Assembly (NCBI GenBank): GCA_949292875.1
Contig: CASFBJ010000006.1
Location: 1-36,917 of the forward strand
Length of the DNA: 36,917 nt
DNA from: an uncultured Christensenella sp.
GTDB lineage: Bacteria > Bacillota > Clostridia > Christensenellales > UBA1242
Direction: 5' to 3'
The first letter of the stretch is position 1. Every line of letters begins with the position of its first letter. Position numbers and translations under genes: made by a program. Below the pieces are notes generated by a model. It searched no databases. It worked only from the letters and a program-made list of their open reading frames with translations, and was not told the origin of the DNA. Below, in pieces: positions 24,699-36,871 of the stretch.

Positions 24699-26027
24699 GT
24701 GGAAGCAATAAAGTTTGGTACTGACGGATTAAGAGGTATAGTAAACAAAAGCATAACGCCAAAAGTGGCATACGATTTAGGGTGTGCATTGGCGTTATTT
24801 TTATTGCAGTCAAATGATAAACCAAAAGTTTTAGTTGCGGAAGATACAAGGAAGTCTTGTGATTTGCTTAGGTGTAGTTTTTGCTCTGGACTAATGTCAT
24901 ATGGAGTAGATTGTATTTGTTTAGGAGAAATGCCTACTCCTGCACTTGCATTTTTAACAAAAAAGAAAAAAGCATATGCTGGTGTAATGATTACAGCTAG
25001 TCATAATTCTTATGAGTACAATGGATTTAAGATATTTAATTCACAAGGCATGAAAATAGATATGTTAACAACTTTAACATTAGAAAGATACGCTCAAATT
25101 TTATGTAAGTGTTCGTTAAATAAAAGTGAAAATATAGGTACTTGCAAATTAGATAACTTACTTTTAGAAAAATATGTAAAATATTTGCAAAATGAAATTA
25201 AGGAAAACAAATTTTCAGTATGTTTTGATTGTGCAAATGGAACAACTTATAACATATTAAAAAAGCTATTTCCTAATGCGAAATATACAGGAATAGATTT
25301 GTACAAAAACAAAGAAAACGAAAATTGTGGTGCAACAAATATAAAAAATCTAAAGAAATATATAAAACAAGTAAAAGCAGATATAGGTTTTAGTTTTGAT
25401 GGAGACGGAGATAGGGTTATAGTAATATCACGCAATGGTAAAGTCTATGATGGAGATGATATTTTATACATTTTTACTAAATATTTCAAAGAAAGAAATA
25501 TATTAAAAAAGAATGAAGTTGTGGGTACGATAATGACTAATTTTGGGATAGAATTAGCATTAAAACAATTAGGTGTGTCACTAATAAGACAACAAGTTGG
25601 AGATAAGTTTATTAGTTATGAGATGAAAAAGAAAAATTTGTTATTAGGAGCAGAGCAAGCAGGACATATCATTGTTTCTAGAGGGTCTATAATTGGTGAT
25701 GGTATTTATGCTTGTATTTTAATGCTTAATATCTTAAATGAGATAGATGTTTCATTAGATGAATATACTAAAGATGTAAAAAAATATATTCAAACAAATA
25801 TATCCGTAAGTGTAGATGAAGATATGAAAGATTACATATTAGACAATTATGAGTTAAAAGACTATATTGTTCAATGTGAAAATGATATGGGGTATAAGGG
25901 TAGAATAGTTGTAAGAAAAAGTGGTACTGAAAGTTTAATAAGAATACTTGTTGAAGGGCAGGAAAAAGAATATTGTGATAAAATAGCAAATAAAATAAAA
26001 GAAAAAATAGTAGAAATTTCAAAATAA
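24699..26027 (+). CDS. glmM: Phosphoglucosamine mutase GlmM
   Basis: 442 residues from a GTG at 24699, chosen because GGAGG precedes it at the right distance and IKFGTDGLRG then sits at the N-terminus, as in the family. GlmM converts glucosamine-6-phosphate to glucosamine-1-phosphate for UDP-GlcNAc synthesis. The phosphoserine loop MITASHNSYEYNGFK places the active serine at 101. The metal loop FDGDGDR and the sugar-binding GAEQAGHI are present, and RKSGTESLIRILVEG is the phosphate-binding loop. It lies in the trxB transcript. With murB it supplies the wall-precursor pathway in this window. Confidence 0.93.
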   Translation: MEAIKFGTDGLRGIVNKSITPKVAYDLGCALALFLLQSNDKPKVLVAEDTRKSCDLLRCSFCSGLMSYGVDCICLGEMPTPALAFLTKKKKAYAGVMITASHNSYEYNGFKIFNSQGMKIDMLTTLTLERYAQILCKCSLNKSENIGTCKLDNLLLEKYVKYLQNEIKENKFSVCFDCANGTTYNILKKLFPNAKYTGIDLYKNKENENCGATNIKNLKKYIKQVKADIGFSFDGDGDRVIVISRNGKVYDGDDILYIFTKYFKERNILKKNEVVGTIMTNFGIELALKQLGVSLIRQQVGDKFISYEMKKKNLLLGAEQAGHIIVSRGSIIGDGIYACILMLNILNEIDVSLDEYTKDVKKYIQTNISVSVDEDMKDYILDNYELKDYIVQCENDMGYKGRIVVRKSGTESLIRILVEGQEKEYCDKIANKIKEKIVEISK

Positions 26028-26030
26028 TTC

Positions 26031-26059
26031 TTGATTAAAAATGCTTTTAATGTTATCCT
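26031..26059 (+). promoter_or_regulatory. Possible promoter of the gene at 26080
   Basis: TTGATT (26031-26036), 17 bases, TATCCT (26054-26059) with TGT before it (extended type). Confidence 0.45.
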
Positions 26060-26079
26060 AAATTATTAGGAGAAAAATT

Positions 26080-26775
26080 ATGAACAAATGTCCTTTTTGC
26101 AATATAGAGTATACTCAAATAGATAATGAAAAAGTTATGGAGTTAGGTAAACTATTATCTAAAAAAGATAATAGTGAATTAGTTAAAATATATCCTCATG
26201 TTTTTATGCAATGTCCTAAATGCTTTATGATTGATGGAGAGTATAGAAGTGAAGATTTGGCAATAATCAAAACTAAATTAAAAGATATAAAAGAAATAAT
26301 GAGTCAAGATTTTGGTAAAATAGACCAAGAAAATTTTGCAAAGGTGGCGGAATGTAAAGGTTATATTTGCGAAACTATAGGCGATATAATTGGAGCTACA
26401 TTAGGATATAAGGCGTGTTTAGATATAATTGAGGTGGAAATACAAGATTTTGAAGCAAAATACTTAAAAAATGTAGAAACAAAAGAGGAAAGTGCTAAAG
26501 TTTTAGTAGATGAAGATTTAGAATTATATGAAAATGCTTTATTTTATAGGGATAGTATGCGCAAACTTGTTGCAAGTACTGCAAGTAAAAGTTTTGAAAA
26601 ATTAGGATATTTGGGTATACTTATTCACTTAGATACGATTATAAATTTTGATGATTTTTTGTTGCCTGATAAAATATTTGCACTACTTAATGATAAAACT
26701 ACAAAATTACCTGATTCATTAATAAAAGCTAAAGAACAAATAGAAGATAAGTATTTAATAAAAAGAAAAAAGTAA
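26080..26775 (+). CDS. Double-CxxC protein, DUF2225-like
   Basis: 231 residues. CPFC (4-7) and CPKC (about 45-48) form a probable zinc-binding pair, with a mostly helical remainder. This arrangement resembles DUF2225 proteins (zinc knuckles followed by helical repeats), but the similarity is only by layout. AGGAG precedes the ATG. A terminator follows. A different protein of the same plan lies at 28096 beyond a minus-strand PHP gene. Function unknown; the metal site is inferred from the cysteines. Confidence 0.55.
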   Translation: MNKCPFCNIEYTQIDNEKVMELGKLLSKKDNSELVKIYPHVFMQCPKCFMIDGEYRSEDLAIIKTKLKDIKEIMSQDFGKIDQENFAKVAECKGYICETIGDIIGATLGYKACLDIIEVEIQDFEAKYLKNVETKEESAKVLVDEDLELYENALFYRDSMRKLVASTASKSFEKLGYLGILIHLDTIINFDDFLLPDKIFALLNDKTTKLPDSLIKAKEQIEDKYLIKRKK

Positions 26776-26783
26776 ATTAAATA

Positions 26784-26820
26784 GGGTTATTATACTGAAA
26801 ACAATATAATAACCCATTTT
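26784..26820 (+). terminator. Rho-independent terminator
   Basis: GGGTTATTATA pairs with TATAATAACCC around a short A-rich loop, followed by ATTTTTAT. It may act in both directions between the converging genes at 26080 (+) and 26831 (-). Confidence 0.75.
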
Positions 26821-26830
26821 TATGTTCTAA

Positions 26831-27955
26831 TCATAATTTTTGAGAAAAATCTATGTAAGTATTTTGATTTGGAATATTTGATATATGCTTTTGTCTTTTA
26901 GTAGGCCTATTTTCGCTTTTTGCTTTTTCTAGTTCTAACATTCTAAAAATAAGCGTTTGCTGGTTCATAGATGTTTTATATTGACCTATATCTTTACCAT
27001 TCTTTTTGTCTATAAAATGAGTATCTGTTCCGCAAGATTGAATAAAGGCTCTAGCAAAAGCATTATTGTAATTTCTCGTTAATTTGTCATCTTTATTGAC
27101 TAATTCTATACCATCACAACCTATTTCTAAAAGTTTGTTTGTGATAGTTGTATAGTAGTTATATTCTTCTTGCTGGCGGTTAAAAAGTTTTCTATGCCTT
27201 TCAAAATTTGCTGTAGGGTGTGCAATAACGCAGTATCCACCAGAAGCGTGAGTAGCATTTATTAAGTCAACAACATTAATAGTTACCAAATCTCTAGCAG
27301 GGTTGTCAAAATCAAAACATTTTAAATCTTGTTCTATTTTTTCTTTATTGATACCTTTCCAAGTGTAAAAATCAACTGTTTCTTTGAAGTTTATTCTTCC
27401 TCTAAAGTCTTCTTTATTCGCGCTGTCTTTTGCGAACTCTTTAAACTCTTTTAATGAAGTATTATAGCATTTATTTTTTTGTGAAAGGTAAAATAAAGGG
27501 TAGTACCTAGCTCTCGTGTAATCTTTATCTTTTAAGTCAATCATGTTTAGAAGAATGTTGTCCGTATCTGTGTCAAAACCATAACAAAGCATATGTAATT
27601 TTAAATTATTGTTTGGTGAAAGAGCCATTTTACAAGAAACTTCTGTTCCCGTAAAGATTTTTACTCCATCATATTCAAAATAAGTATGATGAGCCTTACT
27701 TTTTTCTTGTTCTCTTAATTGTTTAATTGCTGTGAAAGAATTGTGATCTGTAATTGATGCCCATTCAACACCATTTTCAATGCACCTTGTTACAATTTTG
27801 TCAATATCCATATAACCATCTGTACTAAATTTACTATGTATATGTGCATCTATATAATTATTGTTCTCTTGCGTTATTTCATCAATATTGATTGGCTTAT
27901 AACTTACTTGTAAATTATTTGGAACAGTTTTTTCAAAATCATCATATAGGGACAT
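26831..27955 (-). CDS. PHP-domain phosphoesterase
   Basis: 374 residues. The PHP motifs are in order: DAHIHSKFSTDG (about 36-47), ASITDHNSF (about 66), FTGTEVSCK (about 96), VIAHPTANF (about 240) and SCGTDTHF (about 308). An insertion of more than 100 residues between the third and fourth motifs distinguishes it from the small PHP protein at 15272. Cofactor metals are expected; the substrate is unknown. AAGGAG precedes the ATG on the minus strand, with a promoter of near-consensus quality upstream. It diverges from the double-CxxC gene at 28096 and converges on the one at 26080. Confidence 0.75.
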   Translation of the reverse strand: MSLYDDFEKTVPNNLQVSYKPINIDEITQENNNYIDAHIHSKFSTDGYMDIDKIVTRCIENGVEWASITDHNSFTAIKQLREQEKSKAHHTYFEYDGVKIFTGTEVSCKMALSPNNNLKLHMLCYGFDTDTDNILLNMIDLKDKDYTRARYYPLFYLSQKNKCYNTSLKEFKEFAKDSANKEDFRGRINFKETVDFYTWKGINKEKIEQDLKCFDFDNPARDLVTINVVDLINATHASGGYCVIAHPTANFERHRKLFNRQQEEYNYYTTITNKLLEIGCDGIELVNKDDKLTRNYNNAFARAFIQSCGTDTHFIDKKNGKDIGQYKTSMNQQTLIFRMLELEKAKSENRPTKRQKHISNIPNQNTYIDFSQKL

Positions 27956-27988
27956 TATAAATGTTTCTCCTTATGCTTAATCATACAT

Positions 27989-28017
27989 ATTATAGCACCT
28001 AATATACAAAATTTCAA
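27989..28017 (-). promoter_or_regulatory. Promoter of the PHP gene (minus strand)
   Basis: Minus strand: TTGAAA, 17 bases, TATAAT, with TGC before the -10 box (extended type). It lies back to back with the promoter at 28032-28060. Confidence 0.75.
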
Positions 28018-28031
28018 GTAGGAAAAATATA

Positions 28032-28060
28032 TTGACAAATAATGGCTACTTAAGTATAAT
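28032..28060 (+). promoter_or_regulatory. Consensus promoter of the gene at 28096
   Basis: TTGACA (28032-28037), 17 bases, TATAAT (28055-28060): a full-consensus housekeeping promoter. A ribosome binding site TTGGAGG precedes the ATG. Confidence 0.85.
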
Positions 28061-28095
28061 ATAACTGAATAAAAGAATGTGAATTTGGAGGCAAA

Positions 28096-28761
28096 ATGGC
28101 TGGTATAAAAATTTTATCTACTTATAAAAATAAAGTTTGTGGATGCTGTCATTATAGTTGGGATTATCCAAGTGTTAGAAAAGAGCTTTTAGACCCTATC
28201 CAAACATTGTATTATTTTGAAATAAATGTTTGTCCTACTTGTAATTGTATAGGTAAAGAGATAACACAAGTAGGTGAATATGAAAAAAATATACAAAATA
28301 AAGCAGAATATAAAGAAATAACAAAAACAAGAAATATTCCATTTTCTTATGTTCAAAAAAAAGAAGCTTATGAATACGCTCTTTATGCTTATATTTGTGA
28401 GCAAAAGGGAGATTTTGAAAGTTATATAAAAGCTTATTTAATGGCAAGCATAATTGAGCAAGAACAGAGAGAAAAATATATTCAATCTTTAGCTTATGAT
28501 GATGAAAAAGATAAAAAGCTTATTGAAGATAGTAAAAAAACTCAAATAGTATATTTAGAAAAGTCTTTAAGTAAATTGCAACAATGTTTAGATAAAAATA
28601 GTTACCAAAATGTAAATGAAGGTTTAATACTATCAGCTTATATAAATAAGCTTTTAGGAAATGATGAAGCTTGTATGAAAATTTTAAATTTCGTAGCAAA
28701 AAATAAGCTTACAAATAATGAAGTTCTTGCTGTAAAACACATAGTGGGAGTGAAGAAATAA
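28096..28761 (+). CDS. Double-CxxC, helical-repeat protein, DUF2225-like
   Basis: 221 residues. An N-terminal metal-binding part has CGCC (about 15-18) and CPTC (about 47-50). From about 95 on, helices such as AYEYALYAYICEQKGDFESYIKAYLMASIIEQ look like TPR-type repeats, as in DUF2225 proteins. It is driven by the strongest-looking promoter in the window. Its stop overlaps the start of the DUF2726 gene, so the pair is probably made together. Compared with the 26080 protein the cysteine plan is shared but the rest is not visibly alike. Function unknown. Confidence 0.55.
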   Translation: MAGIKILSTYKNKVCGCCHYSWDYPSVRKELLDPIQTLYYFEINVCPTCNCIGKEITQVGEYEKNIQNKAEYKEITKTRNIPFSYVQKKEAYEYALYAYICEQKGDFESYIKAYLMASIIEQEQREKYIQSLAYDDEKDKKLIEDSKKTQIVYLEKSLSKLQQCLDKNSYQNVNEGLILSAYINKLLGNDEACMKILNFVAKNKLTNNEVLAVKHIVGVKK

Positions 28762-29324
28762 TGACTATTGCAATAATTATATTATCTGTACTTTTAGTAG
28801 TAATTATTTTGGTGGCGGTACTAAAAAAAAGTATTAGCAAAGAAGATTATAATGACCCTTTTTTATCTGAATCTTGTAATATAAAGATGAAAGATAAATA
28901 CTTAAATGATAGTGAGTATTATTTTTTTAGGTTTGTTAGTAGTCATTTAGAAGAAAATTTTTATATATTACCTAAAGTAGGCGTAGATAATCTGGTTGAA
29001 CCTCAAAATTATGATTTAAGACAATACAATGCTATAAAAGCAAAATATGTAGATTTTGTTATATTTGATTCTGTAACTCAAAAACCAGTTGTTGCGATAG
29101 ATTTAGTTGAGAGGTCTGTAAGCTCTAAAAATCCTTACTTTGATAAAGATATATCTGCATCATTAAAAATGATAAATTTGCCTATTTGGACTAAATATGT
29201 AGAAAAATTTTATGTTTGGCCTGAGTTAAAAGTTGAAATAGAAAAATATACAAAAACAAAAGAACAAGATAGTGTAGAAAAGAGTAATGCCAATACAGAA
29301 AATAAAGATGAAATAAAAAACTAG
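28761..29324 (+). CDS. Membrane-anchored DUF2726 protein
   Basis: 187 residues. One N-terminal membrane helix (about 2-24, IAIIILSVLLVVIILVAVL) is followed by a DUF2726-type domain (about 45-160). The domain shows SEYYFFRFVSSHLEENFYILPKVG, then AKYVDFVIFD and KPVVAIDLV. The D and E/D-x-x residues on those strands resemble a restriction-endonuclease-like core. DUF2726 is found in many bacteria without a settled function. It starts at the stop of the 28096 gene, and a perfect hairpin terminator overlaps its own stop codon. The cytoplasmic side is expected to hold the domain. Confidence 0.6.
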   Translation: MTIAIIILSVLLVVIILVAVLKKSISKEDYNDPFLSESCNIKMKDKYLNDSEYYFFRFVSSHLEENFYILPKVGVDNLVEPQNYDLRQYNAIKAKYVDFVIFDSVTQKPVVAIDLVERSVSSKNPYFDKDISASLKMINLPIWTKYVEKFYVWPELKVEIEKYTKTKEQDSVEKSNANTENKDEIKN

Positions 29325-29349
29325 AATAATCAAAGATTATTCTTTTTTA
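29323..29349 (+). terminator. Rho-independent terminator
   Basis: Perfect stem AGAATAATC / GATTATTCT with loop AAA, followed by TTTTT. It starts within the TAG stop of the DUF2726 gene. Confidence 0.85.
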
Positions 29350-29363
29350 TTTATAAAAAACAT

Positions 29364-29392
29364 TTGTCAATATAATTAAAATTTGCTATACT
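29364..29392 (+). promoter_or_regulatory. Promoter predicting a leaderless pcrA transcript
   Basis: TTGTCA (29364-29369), 17 bases, extended -10 TGC-TATACT (-10 box at 29387-29392). Transcription should start at about 29399, the A of the ATG. No ribosome binding site is present. Confidence 0.65.
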
Positions 29393-29398
29393 CATAGC

Positions 29399-33641
<4,243 letters not shown>

Positions 33642-33643
33642 AT

Positions 33644-34795
33644 TTAATTGTCCATTTCTTTTAATATATTTTCAAAAGAATTTTGTTTATAATAATCATT
33701 ATATAATTTTAAGTAATACTCAAAACCAAGATTCGAGTTACAACTTTTAAAGTATAGCGCTTGTAATGCGTATGGTAAATAAGCATAACCATTTTCTTCA
33801 ATTAATCTATTTGCTATATCTAAGTATTTTTGTGATAAAAATGGTTGCATGAGATTAATGTATTCTTGATTGTAGTATTCGTATATGAGTTTTATGTTAT
33901 CAATTATAGAATTGTATTTTTCCTCTATATCATATATAGAGAAGTTATCAAAAGCGTATAAAATATCTTTTGTCAATTCACTATTATAAAAATAATTTTC
34001 AAAACTATTTCTAATTTCTAAAGCATTATTAAATATTAATTGTAAATCTATCGGCTGGTTTTTTGTGCCTAATATAAACTTGGAAATTAAAAATAAAAGA
34101 TTTTGTATAATAAGTTTGTAATTACTTATTTCAATATTATGGTTATTATTTAATAAAAAGTTATGCAAAATATTTATTAAAGTAGAGTAAATACTTAAGT
34201 GAACAATTGTTATATTTGTACTTAAATTTTTATTAATATTATATTTTTTGTTGTGCAAAATTATAGTTTCTATCATAAAGGTAAGATACGAACAGTATGA
34301 ATTATAGGAAGTAAAATCATATCCATTGAAAAATAGTGAGCATTTTTCAAGTTGTTTCATTTTGCATAATTCTTTTATGATTTGTAACAAATATTTACAA
34401 GTGATGCTTTCAGATTCATTTATTTCATTTTCTAGCAAGCTTTCATTACTGTAGATGTATGCATTAATTTTATCATCAACAAATTCTATTATATTATGAG
34501 TTGTGTCATCTATTTCTTTTACGTTTATAAAGATACCATCAAAACCTAAATATCTACAAAAATATTCACCAATAAAAGCTATAGCATTATGTCTAAAATA
34601 TATATTTCTATTATAAAAATTAGTAGAGTTTAGTATGTCGTTTAAAAGATATTTGATATTTAAAACATTGTCTAATCTTTCATCATTATCTTTCTTAGGT
34701 AAAATAGAGTAAGATTTTTTATTTGGTATTTTAAAATTTCTTACTACTTTTAAGTACTCTTCTAATTCGTTGTTTACTCTTGTGTTATTATCCAT
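33644..34795 (-). CDS. Hypothetical protein, unknown
   Basis: 383 residues, rich in Asn, Ile, Lys and Tyr, mainly helical in appearance, with no signal peptide or convincing membrane helix. Repeated helical stretches (for example LNNDILN-like segments around 48-55 and NNALEIRNSFENYF in the second half) give no family match. The C-terminal LPYALQALYFKSCNSNLGFEYYLKLYNDYY could be a TPR-like pair. It is the second gene after the DUF4364 gene, with 11 bases between, so the two are co-transcribed. It ends 2 bases from the ligA stop with no clear shared terminator; a weak hairpin (AAATGGA with TCCATTT, 33632-33657) is all I see. Confidence 0.5.
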   Translation of the reverse strand: MDNNTRVNNELEEYLKVVRNFKIPNKKSYSILPKKDNDERLDNVLNIKYLLNDILNSTNFYNRNIYFRHNAIAFIGEYFCRYLGFDGIFINVKEIDDTTHNIIEFVDDKINAYIYSNESLLENEINESESITCKYLLQIIKELCKMKQLEKCSLFFNGYDFTSYNSYCSYLTFMIETIILHNKKYNINKNLSTNITIVHLSIYSTLINILHNFLLNNNHNIEISNYKLIIQNLLFLISKFILGTKNQPIDLQLIFNNALEIRNSFENYFYNSELTKDILYAFDNFSIYDIEEKYNSIIDNIKLIYEYYNQEYINLMQPFLSQKYLDIANRLIEENGYAYLPYALQALYFKSCNSNLGFEYYLKLYNDYYKQNSFENILKEMDN

Positions 34796-34806
34796 AAGTT
34801 TCTCGC

Positions 34807-35349
34807 TTAATTATCATTTATAAGAGCTACAAAAATATTTTCGTATATTTCAGGCGCTTTATCAACCCATTTTTTACAAGCATCAATTGCTTCAGATCTA
34901 CTATCAAAACGCATTTTGATTTCAAAAATGCTTTGTTGTAAATGTGGGTCCTTTATAGAAAATGTGTTTAAGTAACTACCGTCTGACATTTTTAAATAAT
35001 CACTAGTGTATTCTTGATTTCTTTTTATATGTTGTATATTATTTTTTGCAAAGTTTGTTATGTCTTCTCTAATAGAGATAGGGATTTGTTGAAAAAACAT
35101 AGAAAGGCAAGTTCTTCCTTCATATGTGATTGAGTACAACTGAGTATTGCTATGTGGTTGTACACAATATAGGAGTTTTGCTTCTACTAATTGAGATAGA
35201 TATTCCTTGCATTCCATGTATTTTAACCAATTATTTTTGTTGGTACATATATCCATAATACTATTTTCTGTTAAAGGAATTTCCATTTTATCAAAAATAA
35301 ATAATAAAATAAGCTTATTTGTTGTTGTATCTGGTTTATATGTTGGCAT
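34807..35349 (-). CDS. DUF4364 family winged-helix-like protein
   Basis: 180 residues, the usual DUF4364 size. The opening NKLILLFIFDKMEIPLTENSIMDIC with the later YLSQLVEAKLLY and YSITYEGRTCLSMF is the family pattern: a winged-helix DNA-binding fold related to PadR/MarR types, followed by an alpha/beta part ending near FVALIN. Found across Clostridia with unclear targets. GAGGG precedes the ATG on the minus strand. The promoter is near consensus and lies back to back with that of the gene at 35485. The downstream 383-residue gene is in the same transcript. Confidence 0.75.
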   Translation of the reverse strand: MPTYKPDTTTNKLILLFIFDKMEIPLTENSIMDICTNKNNWLKYMECKEYLSQLVEAKLLYCVQPHSNTQLYSITYEGRTCLSMFFQQIPISIREDITNFAKNNIQHIKRNQEYTSDYLKMSDGSYLNTFSIKDPHLQQSIFEIKMRFDSRSEAIDACKKWVDKAPEIYENIFVALINDN

Positions 35350-35379
35350 ATTTTTCCCTCTATTTTATATTTTAATTAC

Positions 35380-35408
35380 ATTATACTCTTTTTAAGCAAA
35401 TAATTCAA
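35380..35408 (-). promoter_or_regulatory. Promoter of the DUF4364 operon (minus strand)
   Basis: Minus strand: TTGAAT, 17 bases, TATAAT. Confidence 0.7.
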
Positions 35409-35484
35409 CTAATTTCGCAAAAAAATATATTTGATAATTGCTTTATTTGTGCATATGTGATAATATAAAGTAGAGGTGATACAT

Positions 35485-36216
35485 ATGAGTACTATGGAAT
35501 TAAACGATAGAGATAATATTCAAAATTTCATAAATGCTTGTGATGATATGATAAAAGGGAAATTTATTATGGCTGATTCTAAAATTTCAAAAATTTTAGA
35601 GAGTATTGCTGTAAATGAAGAGTTGTATAATTTAATTAATGATTTTTTAAGAGGATATAATTTTCAAAGAGAATATGAGAAAGCCTTGAATGAATGTGAT
35701 AATGGAATATATCAAACTCCAGAAGATATTAAGAAAATTATCGCTTTTGTAATGTGTTTATTTGTTGAAGTGGATCATTACAGAATTAGATTTTATGATT
35801 TTATTAGTCGCTTTTTTAGAAATGCTGGTGCAGGGAATGAATATGCGGAATTTGTAAAATGTATGCTAACTCCTTTTAAAGAAGGCGTTGTTGCTCAGTT
35901 TAATTCGGCAAATTATTCAATAGAAACAATGAATATACATAATGATGTAAAATCTGTTGAAAACGATATATACATGCAGTTATCTAATCAACTAAAATTA
36001 TTTAAAAATGAAGTAAATTTAGCAAAAAAAATATCTGCTAAGAAAAAAGAAGAAATAAATATATATCTATCTGGGTGCATAGAAGCTGTAGGATATAAAA
36101 ACAAGAAACTATTTTCTGCTTTAATTACAGCATTAGATAAAGAAGTTCGTAATGAAAAAGTCTTAAGAACAAGTTATAATTCTTTAACATCTTTGTTTTT
36201 AAAACTGTATGATTGA
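35485..36216 (+). CDS. Hypothetical helical protein
   Basis: 243 residues from the ATG at 35485, preferred over an in-frame upstream ATT/ATA-type start because AGAGGTG (35472-35478) lies just ahead. The protein appears all-helical and soluble; no signal peptide or catalytic motif is seen. Conserved-looking positions cannot be judged without an alignment. The middle section IIAFVMCLFVEVDHYRIRFYDFISRFFRNAG is hydrophobic but interrupted by charges, so a membrane helix is unlikely. Its -10 region (TAATAT near 35461) has a weak -35. It lies between the DUF4364 operon and the DUF2188 gene. Function unknown. Confidence 0.5.
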   Translation: MSTMELNDRDNIQNFINACDDMIKGKFIMADSKISKILESIAVNEELYNLINDFLRGYNFQREYEKALNECDNGIYQTPEDIKKIIAFVMCLFVEVDHYRIRFYDFISRFFRNAGAGNEYAEFVKCMLTPFKEGVVAQFNSANYSIETMNIHNDVKSVENDIYMQLSNQLKLFKNEVNLAKKISAKKKEEINIYLSGCIEAVGYKNKKLFSALITALDKEVRNEKVLRTSYNSLTSLFLKLYD

Positions 36217-36235
36217 AGTTCTATCTACATGACTA

Positions 36236-36263
36236 TTGACAAAATATAATATCGTGTTATACT
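36236..36263 (+). promoter_or_regulatory. Promoter of the DUF2188 gene
   Basis: TTGACA (36236-36241), 16 bases, TATACT (36258-36263) with TGT before it (extended type). GAGAGGT precedes the ATG at 36285. Confidence 0.7.
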
Positions 36264-36284
36264 TATAAAAGAGAGGTGCAGTGT

Positions 36285-36764
36285 ATGAATAATTTTTTAA
36301 GTTTTCTTGCCGATAATTTAGCGTATGTACTTATATTTGCTGGATTAATCATTGTATTAGGAGTTATCATTTTAACTTTGTGTTTGAAAAAAACTAATCA
36401 AGATAAAAAAGACAATAATAAAGATGAAGAAAATGTTATACCTGAAGGTCGTGAAGTTAAATCTGTTAAAAATACAACTCAAGAAGTTGAAGAAGAGAAA
36501 GAAATCAAAGTTGCAAATGATGATAATGTAAAAGATGAAGAAGTTAAGGAAGATGCAAAAGAAGAAGTAAAGCACGAAGTATACAGAGTTAAATATGACA
36601 AAATGAAAGGTGATTGGGTTGTTAAAAAAGATGGAGCAACAAGAGCATATCGTAGATTTGCAACAAAAGAAGAAGCTTCAAAATTTGCAAAAACTTTAAC
36701 AAAAGAAAAAGGATTAGTTGTATCAGTACATAAGAAAAACGGCAAATTTCAAAAACAAAAATAA
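36285..36764 (+). CDS. Membrane-anchored DUF2188 protein
   Basis: 159 residues from the ATG at 36285, chosen because GAGAGGT (36271-36277) is correctly spaced; the in-frame GTG at 36276 overlaps that site. A membrane helix (about 13-35) is followed by a highly charged Lys/Glu/Asp linker (about 36-100) and a C-terminal DUF2188-type domain. That domain runs from YRVKYDKMKGDWVVKKDGATR through KEEASKFAKTLTKEKGL to the basic end, the small beta-alpha fold with the WxVkkdGa..A pattern. The domain's role is unsettled; DNA or peptidoglycan association are both only guesses. It ends 13 bases before the IS copy, so its own terminator has probably been displaced. Confidence 0.7.
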   Translation: MNNFLSFLADNLAYVLIFAGLIIVLGVIILTLCLKKTNQDKKDNNKDEENVIPEGREVKSVKNTTQEVEEEKEIKVANDDNVKDEEVKEDAKEEVKHEVYRVKYDKMKGDWVVKKDGATRAYRRFATKEEASKFAKTLTKEKGLVVSVHKKNGKFQKQK

Positions 36765-36834
36765 AAAAAGGACTTTATGAAGTGAACCCCATTTTTGCAC
36801 CACAAAAATAAAAAGGGATTACTTTAAATTTAAT

Positions 36835-36864
36835 ACCTCTTATGGTATAATTACCATAGGAGGT
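36835..36864 (+). promoter_or_regulatory. Hairpin sequestering the transposase ribosome binding site
   Basis: ACCTCTTATGGTA pairs with TACCATAGGAGGT around a TAAT loop, with a single G-T pair. The AGGAGG ribosome binding site of orfA (36858-36863) lies in the 3' arm. TATAAT at 36846-36851 could be the element's own -10 box. Confidence 0.7.
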
Positions 36865-36871
36865 TTTTTCT

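Noticed and set aside
36372..36745. Minus-strand open frames opposite the DUF2188 gene
   Set aside because: They are the complement of the Lys/Glu-rich linker, giving Phe/Ser-rich nonsense. The plus-strand gene has promoter, ribosome binding site and a domain match.
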